From assembly GCF_022440845.1 (NCBI RefSeq), contig NZ_JAKNTO010000001.1:2542001-2606000 (forward strand): a stretch of 64,000 bases of DNA, read 5' to 3'. A program made the position numbers and the translations under genes. Source of the DNA: Ruminococcus sp. OA3. GTDB lineage: Bacteria; Bacillota; Clostridia; Lachnospirales; Lachnospiraceae. A model generated the notes under the pieces. The model saw only the letters and a list, made by a program, of their open reading frames with translations, ran no database searches and had not been told where the DNA came from. Of the stretch, positions 35,998 through 42,879 are shown piece by piece (position 1 is the first letter of the stretch; each line of letters starts with the position of its first letter).

Positions 35998-36761
35998 CGG
36001 CGTATACTGCATTTGTGAAGAAGGAATTCTGTGAACAGATCAGGACATATAAGTTACTGGTCCTGGGACTGGTGTTTTTGCTCCTGGGGATGATGAATCC
36101 TCTGACGGCTAAATTCCTGCCGGAATTAGTAGAAAACTTCCTGCCGGCGGAAATTACAATGGAGATCCCGGAGCCGACGATGATGGACTCCTGGATACAG
36201 TTTTTTAAAAATGTGCCGCAGATGGGACTCTTCGTACTCGTGCTGGTCTTCGGGGGAAGCATATCGGGTGAACTGCAGAGAGGAACGCTTATCCCTGTTT
36301 TGACAAAGGGAATGATGAGAAGGACAGTAATATTCTCAAAATTTACCGCCGCATGTCTGACATGGACTGCAGCCTATACGGTATGTTTTGGTGTTTCTTG
36401 GCTGTACTCAGCATATTTCTGGGGGACAGAGATTGACATGCGCAGACTGCTTGCCGCTGTCGGTATGGTATGGCTGTTTGGAATCCTGCTGCTTTCCGTT
36501 GAATTGCTGGGCGGTATACTGTTTACAGGCGGATGGGGAAGTCTGCTGTTCACCGGTATATTCATTGTACTTCAGTTTTTACTGGGTATCATCCCGGCTG
36601 CGGGAGATTATCTGCCGGTTCGGCTCGTGTCTGATAATATGGAAATGCTTCAGAGCCAGGCTGTTCGGGATGGTTTTGGCATTTCTGTTTTAATAACGGT
36701 GCTTACCACACTCTTATGTCTTGGCATTTCGGTTCTATTGTTTAATAAAAAGCACATTTAA
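35994..36761 (+). CDS. ABC-2 type permease, YxlG-like (element cargo)
   Basis: A 255-residue membrane protein with six predicted helices, beginning with YTAFVKKEFCEQIRTYKLLV as is usual for ABC-2 permeases (a cytoplasmic amphipathic start, then the first helix). Overlaps the ATPase stop by four bases. Substrate unknown. Confidence 0.87.
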   Translation: MTAYTAFVKKEFCEQIRTYKLLVLGLVFLLLGMMNPLTAKFLPELVENFLPAEITMEIPEPTMMDSWIQFFKNVPQMGLFVLVLVFGGSISGELQRGTLIPVLTKGMMRRTVIFSKFTAACLTWTAAYTVCFGVSWLYSAYFWGTEIDMRRLLAAVGMVWLFGILLLSVELLGGILFTGGWGSLLFTGIFIVLQFLLGIIPAAGDYLPVRLVSDNMEMLQSQAVRDGFGISVLITVLTTLLCLGISVLLFNKKHI

Positions 36762-36867
36762 CGAAAAAGGTCACGGTAAAGTTTGCAAACCCTGTTTATT
36801 TATGTTACGGTGTAATCCAGAAGACAAATGGTAAGTACCCCGGGTAAACAGACAAGGAGGACTGCGC

Positions 36868-37971
36868 TTGAAATGGAAAGAGGAGCTGAGATATAACATT
36901 ACGGAAGCATGCGAAGTGAAGGATTTATTAAAACTTGACGCCGTGGAAGAGGAGCAGATGTGCAGGATACTGGATCGTTTTCCGATGACGATTCCCAGAT
37001 ACTATTATTCGTTGATTGACCGGGAGAATCCGGATCAGGATCCGATTCGGAAGATGTGTATTCCGTCTGTTGAAGAGACTGATGTAGCAGGCGATTTTGA
37101 TACCAGCGGAGAGGCGGAGAATACGGTGATGCCGGGCATGCAGCATAAATATCGCGAGACGGTCATGATCTTATCCACGAACCGCTGCGCGATGTACTGC
37201 AGGCATTGTTTTCGGAAACGTCTGGTTGGAATATCAGATGACGAGACGGCAGAAAACGTGGAGGATATGGTGGAGTACGTAAGTACGCATAAAGAGATCA
37301 GCAATGTGCTGATATCGGGCGGAGATGCATTTTTGAACAGCAATGAAGTTATCCGCAGATATCTGGAAGCTTTCAGCCGGATTGAGCATCTGGATCTGAT
37401 CCGGTTCGGAACGAGGACATTGGTTTCTCTGCCAAAGAGAATTTATGAGGACCCTGAACTGATTGAGATGCTGAAACAATATAACCGGACAAAGAAGATT
37501 TATGTGATGACTCATGTGAATCATCCAAAGGAATTGACAGGTGAGGCGAAAAGGGCCGTCGGGATTCTGAACCGCGCCGGCATCACTGTCAAAAACCAGA
37601 TGGTACTGCTTAAGGGAGTTAATGACAGCGGAGAAACAGTAGGGAAGCTGTTACGGGAAATGACTGCATGCGGCATTATTCCCTATTACATATTCCAGTG
37701 TCGTCCGGTAACCGGAGTGAAGAACCAGTTTCAGGTGCCACTGGAACGCGGATATGAGATCGTGGAAGAGGCAAAACATCAACAGAATGGACAGGGAAAA
37801 TGTCTGCGCTATGTCCTGTCACATGTGACGGGAAAGATAGAGATACTGGGAAATCTTCCGAATGGCCGGATGCTGTTTAAATATCATCAGGCGAAAGAGG
37901 AGGGGGACCAGGGACGTATATTCACACAGCGGCTTAAAGAGGGGCAGACGTGGCTGGATGAGATACCGTGA
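36868..37971 (+). CDS. KamA-family radical SAM protein, divergent (element cargo)
   Basis: A 367-residue radical SAM protein of the lysine 2,3-aminomutase family, with the SAM cluster motif CAMYCRHC (Cys107, Cys111, Cys114) and a likely PLP lysine Lys323 in SHVTGKIEI. In true lysine aminomutase two aspartates hold the substrate amino group; the matching positions here read QCRPVTG (Arg279) and YVLSHVTGK, so neither is kept and lysine is an unlikely substrate. TTG 36868 is the start (AAGGAGG seven bases upstream); the nearby ATG is out of frame. The gene ends 13 bases before the right att arm. Confidence 0.85.
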   Translation: MKWKEELRYNITEACEVKDLLKLDAVEEEQMCRILDRFPMTIPRYYYSLIDRENPDQDPIRKMCIPSVEETDVAGDFDTSGEAENTVMPGMQHKYRETVMILSTNRCAMYCRHCFRKRLVGISDDETAENVEDMVEYVSTHKEISNVLISGGDAFLNSNEVIRRYLEAFSRIEHLDLIRFGTRTLVSLPKRIYEDPELIEMLKQYNRTKKIYVMTHVNHPKELTGEAKRAVGILNRAGITVKNQMVLLKGVNDSGETVGKLLREMTACGIIPYYIFQCRPVTGVKNQFQVPLERGYEIVEEAKHQQNGQGKCLRYVLSHVTGKIEILGNLPNGRMLFKYHQAKEEGDQGRIFTQRLKEGQTWLDEIP

Positions 37972-37984
37972 ATGGCAGAAAGTA

Positions 37985-38030
37985 TCAGAATGCCTGCGAG
38001 CCTGAATACCTGGCTGCCATAGATGATCAG
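37985..38030. repeat. attR junction of the serine-recombinase element
   Basis: Element arm 37985-38004 begins TCAGAATGCCTGC; the AA/TT core is 38005-38006 and intact permease sequence resumes at 38007. The arm mirrors the attL arm. Confidence 0.85.
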
Positions 38031-38711
38031 GTGTCCCAGACCCTGTTTGCTGCTGATAAATTCACCGATGATGATACCAACCAGGCACAGACCGATGTTA
38101 ACTTTCATCACACTTAAGATGAGCGGAATCGAAGAAGGAAGGACGACCTTTATAAGGGCGTCTTTTTTTGTGCCCCCGAATGTGTAGATCAGTTTCAGCT
38201 TTTCTTTATCGACCTCCTGGAATCCCGTGTAAAGATTGATGATGGCACCAAATATCGCCACCGACATACCGGCAACGATGATGGTTGTGGGTTTTGCTCC
38301 GAGCCATACGATCAGCAGCGGGGCAAGCGCAGATTTTGGGAGGCTGTTTAAAATGACAAGGTAGGGCTCCAGGATATAGGAAAGCCTGGAAGATATCCAG
38401 AGCAATACAGCGACCCCGATGGAAAGCAGTGTGACAAAAAAGAAGCTTACGAGTGTCTCGAACAGTGTGGTACCGATATGAAGCATCAGCCCCTGATGAA
38501 GCGTCATATCCACGATGGTCCGAAGGACACGTGAGGGACTGCTGAAAATAAAAGAATCAATCCAGCCGAGCCGGGTGCTGACCTCCCATAAAGACAGGAA
38601 AACTAAAAAAATCAGTATCCGGACAAGCTGGATGACCTGTCTGTCCCTTTTTTTTGATTTCAGATAATTCTTTTGTCCGATCGACATTTCACGAAGTTCA
38701 TTCATGGTCAT
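38007..38711 (-). pseudogene. 5' part of an ABC transporter permease (SsuC/ThiX-like), interrupted by the element
   Basis: The first 235 codons of a NitT/TauT-type permease: several helices and the EAA-type cytoplasmic loop (GAIINLYTGFQEV, then GGTKKDALIKVVLPSSIPLILS), up to GLGHLIIYGSQV. Beyond the TT core the frame runs on into element DNA for about 39 unrelated codons (RLAGILILSAIHG onward) and stops at 37887, antisense to the kamA-like gene. The true last helix is at 28179-28290. The start overlaps the ATPase stop; ATG 38711 and 38705 are both possible. The product as it stands is likely impaired, but excision would restore it. Confidence 0.87.
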
Positions 38712-39468
38712 TCAGTTCCTTCCATATCTGATTAAAATATGTTTTGAACTTCGGGGCACTGCGTGAAGTAAGCGGTGTACGGTCAGGAAGTTCCAGATCA
38801 ATGGGGATGGTACATTTGATTGTTGCAGGACGTTTTGTAAGGACAATGACAGTATCAGCCATACTGATTGCTTCTGATATATCGTGTGTTACGAGGATTG
38901 CCGTTTTCTCCTCCTGTTTAATGATGTTTCCTATGTCATCTCCGACATTCAGACGTGTCTGATAATCAAGAGCAGAAAACGGTTCATCCAGAAGCAGCAG
39001 ATCAGGTTCAAGAGCCAGAGTACGTATCAGAGCTGCACGCTGGCGCATTCCGCCGGACAGCTGAGAAGGTTTTGCATTTTTAAAGGAGTCCAGGCCGTAA
39101 GTCTGCATCAGACTTTCAATATAAACTTCCTTCTGCGGCGTGACCCGTTTCTGCGTTTCCAATCCCAGCAAAATATTGCTGTAGACAGTCCGCCACTCGA
39201 ATAGATGGTCTTTCTGCAGCATGTAACCGATGTTCATCGGTTTCTCTGACAGGCTTGTTCCGCCCAGAAGGATTTCGCCTTCTTCCGGTCTGAGCAGTCC
39301 GCAGATCAGATTTAAAATGGTGGATTTGCCGCATCCGCTCGGTCCTACGATCGCAAGGAAGCCGCCTTTGGGAACCTGAAATGATATATGGGAAATGGCA
39401 GGGGTCTCCCCTTCCAGAGAATGGTAAGAAAGGCTGACATTTTTCAGCTCTAACAATGGTTGGTCCAT
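38698..39468 (-). CDS. ABC importer ATPase, NitT/TauT (SsuB/ThiZ-like)
   Basis: A 256-residue importer ATPase: Walker A GPSGCGKST, signature QLSGGMRQRAAL, Walker B LLLLDEPFSALD, and VTHDISEAISMAD. It is the first gene of a minus-strand pair whose permease is split by the element. No periplasmic-type binding protein is encoded nearby. Members carry sulfonates, nitrate, riboflavin or thiamine precursors; the nearby thiC hints at a pyrimidine precursor, but that is weak. Without an intact permease the ATPase has no obvious partner here. GGAGG lies upstream. Confidence 0.9.
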   Translation of the reverse strand: MDQPLLELKNVSLSYHSLEGETPAISHISFQVPKGGFLAIVGPSGCGKSTILNLICGLLRPEEGEILLGGTSLSEKPMNIGYMLQKDHLFEWRTVYSNILLGLETQKRVTPQKEVYIESLMQTYGLDSFKNAKPSQLSGGMRQRAALIRTLALEPDLLLLDEPFSALDYQTRLNVGDDIGNIIKQEEKTAILVTHDISEAISMADTVIVLTKRPATIKCTIPIDLELPDRTPLTSRSAPKFKTYFNQIWKELNDHE

Positions 39469-39479
39469 GGTATTCCTCC

Positions 39480-39500
39480 ATGATATGTTTACAATATCAT
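39480..39500 (-). promoter_or_regulatory. Palindrome upstream of the ABC ATPase
   Basis: ATGATAT and its inverse ATATCAT separated by seven bases (GTTTACA), just before the ribosome site of the ATPase gene. It could be an operator or an mRNA hairpin. Confidence 0.35.
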
Positions 39501-39550
39501 ATGAATCGATTGCACGAAATGTCAGAATGAATTACAATAAAAGAAAATGA

Positions 39551-39628
39551 GTAACAGTTCAGGACGGCGAGGAAATCGGTGCAGAAGATGGCCGTCCTGT
39601 CAAGAAGACGGCCGTCCTGATCAGTTAC
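39551..39628 (+). promoter_or_regulatory. Strong RNA hairpin with duplicated 3' arm in the queH leader
   Basis: GTAAC-agt-TCAGGACGGC (39551-39568) pairs with GCCGTCCTGA-tca-GTTAC (39611-39628). A second copy of the 3' arm, GCCGTCCTG, sits at 39591-39599 inside a 17-base direct repeat (39583-39599 and 39603-39619, one mismatch), so two alternative stems compete for one 5' arm. Confidence 0.6.
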
Positions 39629-39659
39629 GAAAATGAAAAAGACAGGAGTTTTCCAGCAA

Positions 39660-40304
39660 ATGAAGCAAAATTATCAAAAACAGTTGGATGAGCTGATCAC
39701 AGAACAGGGGGAAAGAGTACCAAAACTGCTGCTGCACAGTTGCTGTGCACCGTGCAGCAGTTATGTGCTGGAGTATCTTTCTCAACATTTTTCCATTACA
39801 GTTTTTTATTATAATCCCAATATTTATCCGGAGGAGGAATACCGGAAACGTGTGAAGGAACAGCAGGAATTCATTAAAAGACTGAACGTAAAGAATCCCG
39901 TCGGATTTCTTGAAGGAAAATTTGAGCCTGAGGAATTTTATAAGACAGCTGCAGGAATGGAGACACTTCCCGAGAGAGGAGAACGCTGTTACTATTGTTA
40001 CCGGCTGCGTCTTCATAAGACCGCGCAGATCGCCAGTGAGAATGGATTCGAATATTTTTGCAGCACATTATCCATCAGCCCCCTTAAGAATGCAGAGTGG
40101 CTGAATGAGATAGGAGGGGAGCTGGAGACTGTCTGCGGGGTGAAGTGGCTGCCGTCAGATTTTAAAAAGAAGGAGGGATATAAACGATCTGTTGAACTTT
40201 CGGAGAAATATGGTCTGTACAGGCAGGACTACTGTGGCTGTATTTTCTCTAAAAAACAGCGGGAATCAGAGAAAAAGAAGAATAATACTTGCCATGGAAA
40301 GTAG
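39660..40304 (+). CDS. queH: Epoxyqueuosine reductase QueH
   Basis: Last step of queuosine synthesis in tRNA, reducing the epoxide; QueH (DUF208) replaces the unrelated cobalamin enzyme QueG. The 214 residues contain the family's cysteine sets: HSCCAPC (Cys28, Cys29, Cys32), RCYYCYRLRL (Cys109, Cys112) and DYCGC (Cys191, Cys193). ATG 39660 is preferred: AGGAG is upstream, homologues begin about here (KQNYQKQLDELI), and an in-frame ATG at 39633 sits right at the leader hairpin without a ribosome site. Confidence 0.9.
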   Translation: MKQNYQKQLDELITEQGERVPKLLLHSCCAPCSSYVLEYLSQHFSITVFYYNPNIYPEEEYRKRVKEQQEFIKRLNVKNPVGFLEGKFEPEEFYKTAAGMETLPERGERCYYCYRLRLHKTAQIASENGFEYFCSTLSISPLKNAEWLNEIGGELETVCGVKWLPSDFKKKEGYKRSVELSEKYGLYRQDYCGCIFSKKQRESEKKKNNTCHGK

Positions 40305-40375
40305 AGGATGGTAAAATCAATCAAGATAAGGTAGACACAGGAGACTGTGCCCGAAAAAAGAAATGAGGAATGTTT

Positions 40376-41761
40376 ATGGCACAATTGTGGGGCGGACGTT
40401 TCACGAAAGAGACGGATCAGCTTGTGTATAATTTTAACGCTTCGATCGGATTTGATCAGAAGTTTTATGAGCAGGATATCAAAGGCAGCACTGCCCATGT
40501 AAAGATGCTTACAAAACAGGGAATCCTGACAGAAGCAGAGCGCGATGAGATTATTGACGGACTGGAAGGAATTCTGAAAGACGTTCAGGAAGGCCGGCTT
40601 CCCATCACCTCGGAGTATGAGGACATTCACAGCTTTGTGGAAGCCAATCTGATCGACAGGATAGGAGAGGCAGGGAAAAAACTGCATACTGGCCGCAGCC
40701 GGAACGACCAGGTGGCACTGGACATGAAGCTGTATGTACGGGACGAGGTCTGTGAGCTGAAGACCCTGGTTGTGAAACTGCTCGCAACCCTGAACCATAT
40801 TATGCGTGAAAACCTTGAGACGTATATGCCGGGATTCACACATCTTCAGAAAGCGCAGCCGATTACACTGGCACATCATATGGGTGCATATTTTGAGATG
40901 TTCAGACGCGATTACGAGAGACTGTGTGATATTTTTGAACGTATGAATTACTGTCCGCTTGGATCCGGGGCACTGGCAGGAACTACATATCCGCTGGACC
41001 GGGACTATACGGCACAACTTCTCGGTTTTGCGGGACCAACCAGAAACAGCATGGATTCCGTTTCCGACCGGGACTATGTGATTGAATTGCTGTCAGCGCT
41101 GTCCACAGTCATGATGCACCTGAGCAGATTCTCGGAGGAGATTATCATCTGGAACTCCAATGAATACCAGTTTGTGGAGATCGATGATGCTTACAGCACG
41201 GGAAGCAGTATCATGCCTCAGAAAAAAAATCCGGATATCGCAGAGCTGGTGAGAGGGAAAACAGGGAGAGTGTATGCTGCCCTGACCTCCATTCTGACTA
41301 CGATGAAAGGGATTCCCCTCGCATATAATAAAGATATGCAGGAAGATAAGGAACTTACCTTTGATGCCATCGATACGGCGAAAGGATGTCTGGCACTGTT
41401 TGAGGGAATGCTGGCGACCATGGAATTTAAAAAGGACGTCATGGAAAAGAGTGCACAAAAGGGATTTACCAATGCAACGGATGCAGCAGATTATCTTGTT
41501 GGCAGAGGTGTTCCATTCAGAGATGCGCACGGTATTGTCGGTCAGCTCGTTCTGTTTTGCATTGAACACAACATATCACTTGATGAGATGAAGCTTGTTG
41601 ATTATAAAAAAATCAGTCCGGTATTTGAAGCGGACATCTATGAGGCGATCAGTCTGAAGACATGTGTAGAAAAACGCATGACGCTTGGAGCACCGGGACC
41701 GGATGCAATGAAACAGGTGGTCGAGGAAAACCGGGCATTTTTAGATGGGATTTCATGTTAG
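40376..41761 (+). CDS. argH: Argininosuccinate lyase
   Basis: Splits argininosuccinate into arginine and fumarate. The 461 residues start MAQLWGGRF and include SEYEDIHSFVEANL, TGRSRNDQVA and the fumarase-superfamily signature SSIMPQKKNPD with the catalytic Ser. ATG 40376 is chosen over ATG 40370 for spacing to GAGG. argG is not in the window. asd follows after 16 bases. Confidence 0.95.
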   Translation: MAQLWGGRFTKETDQLVYNFNASIGFDQKFYEQDIKGSTAHVKMLTKQGILTEAERDEIIDGLEGILKDVQEGRLPITSEYEDIHSFVEANLIDRIGEAGKKLHTGRSRNDQVALDMKLYVRDEVCELKTLVVKLLATLNHIMRENLETYMPGFTHLQKAQPITLAHHMGAYFEMFRRDYERLCDIFERMNYCPLGSGALAGTTYPLDRDYTAQLLGFAGPTRNSMDSVSDRDYVIELLSALSTVMMHLSRFSEEIIIWNSNEYQFVEIDDAYSTGSSIMPQKKNPDIAELVRGKTGRVYAALTSILTTMKGIPLAYNKDMQEDKELTFDAIDTAKGCLALFEGMLATMEFKKDVMEKSAQKGFTNATDAADYLVGRGVPFRDAHGIVGQLVLFCIEHNISLDEMKLVDYKKISPVFEADIYEAISLKTCVEKRMTLGAPGPDAMKQVVEENRAFLDGISC

Positions 41762-41777
41762 GAAGAGGAGATAAAAA

Positions 41778-42863
41778 ATGAGTGAAAAATTACGTGTAGG
41801 AATCTTAGGCGCAACGGGTATGGTAGGTCAGAGATTTATCTCTCTGCTGGAGAAACATCCGTGGTTTGAAGTAGTGACAGTGGCAGCCAGCCCCAGAAGT
41901 GCAGGCAAAACTTATGAGGAAGCAGTCGGAGGACGCTGGAAAATGACAACACCGATGCCGGATGCAGTGAAAAAGCTGGTTGTCATGAATGTGAATGAAG
42001 TAGAAAAAGTAGCATCAGGTGTTGATTTTGTATTTTCAGCTGTTGATATGTCAAAAGATGAGATTCGTACCATCGAAGAAGCGTATGCAAAGACAGAGAC
42101 ACCGGTTGTCTCAAACAACAGTGCACACAGATGGACACCCGATGTGCCGATGGTTGTGCCGGAGATTAACCCGGAACATTTTGACGTGATCGAATTTCAG
42201 AAGAAGAGGCTGGGAACAGCCCGCGGCTTTGTCGCAGTCAAACCGAACTGCTCGATACAGAGCTATGCACCGGTTCTGACTGCGTGGAAGGAATTTGAAC
42301 CGTATGAAGTAGTTGCAACGACATATCAGGCAATTTCCGGGGCAGGAAAGACATTCAAAGACTGGCCGGAAATGGTGGAAAATATCATTCCTTATATCGG
42401 CGGAGAGGAAGAAAAAAGTGAGATGGAACCGCTTCGTCTCTGGGGCAAGATCGAAGACGGTGTGATCAAAACTGCGGAATCACCGGTGATTACCTGTCAG
42501 TGTATCCGTGTCCCTGTATTAAACGGACATACTGCTGCAGTATTTGTAAAATTCCGCAAACATCCTGCAAAAGAAGAACTGATCGACCGTATCGTAAACT
42601 TCAGAGGAATCCCGCAGGAGTTGAACCTGCCAAGCGCTCCAAAACAGTTTATCCAGTATCTGGAGGATGACAACCGTCCGCAGGTTACCCTGGATGTGGA
42701 CTATGAAAACGGCATGGGCATCTCAGTGGGAAGACTGCGTGAAGATAAAGTATATGACTACAAATTTGTAGGTCTTTCCCACAATACGGTCCGCGGAGCA
42801 GCGGGCGGTGCAGTGCTCTGTGCCGAGACACTGAAAGCAAAAGGATATATCCAGGCGAAATAG
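41778..42863 (+). CDS. asd: Aspartate-semialdehyde dehydrogenase
   Basis: NADP-dependent conversion of aspartyl phosphate to the semialdehyde, for lysine, threonine and methionine. The 361 residues have the nucleotide motif GATGMVGQRF, the SNNSAHRW segment and the active-site Cys in VKPNCSIQ, matching the archaeal/clostridial-type enzyme. It lies 16 bases after argH behind AGAGGAG. Confidence 0.94.
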   Translation: MSEKLRVGILGATGMVGQRFISLLEKHPWFEVVTVAASPRSAGKTYEEAVGGRWKMTTPMPDAVKKLVVMNVNEVEKVASGVDFVFSAVDMSKDEIRTIEEAYAKTETPVVSNNSAHRWTPDVPMVVPEINPEHFDVIEFQKKRLGTARGFVAVKPNCSIQSYAPVLTAWKEFEPYEVVATTYQAISGAGKTFKDWPEMVENIIPYIGGEEEKSEMEPLRLWGKIEDGVIKTAESPVITCQCIRVPVLNGHTAAVFVKFRKHPAKEELIDRIVNFRGIPQELNLPSAPKQFIQYLEDDNRPQVTLDVDYENGMGISVGRLREDKVYDYKFVGLSHNTVRGAAGGAVLCAETLKAKGYIQAK

Positions 42864-42879
42864 CCGGAAAGTGATCCAA

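Larger units (their letters stand above)
28293..38006. mobile_element. 9.7-kb integrative element encoded by a large serine recombinase
   Basis: The element is bounded by 2-bp TT (AA on the plus strand) cores at 28291-28292 and 38005-38006 inside one permease gene, and is 9,714 bp long counting one core. Joining its two ends gives an attP-like site: TCAGAATGCCTGC and its exact inverse 13-mer, each separated from the central AA by 7 bases. Joining the outer flanks restores the permease reading frame. Contents: a 53-residue ORF and serine recombinase at the left end; ABC ATPase/permease, lipoprotein, XRE-TPR regulator, YxlE-like protein, second ABC ATPase/permease and a KamA-like enzyme. No conjugation, replication or capsid genes, so it may rely on a helper or be a stabilised island. 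Confidence 0.87.

Noticed and set aside
37887-38006. Reading the permease as an intact 274-residue protein ending at 37887
   Set aside because: The last 39 codons lie in element DNA, are antisense to the kamA-like gene and replace a conserved last helix that is found intact 9.7 kb away.
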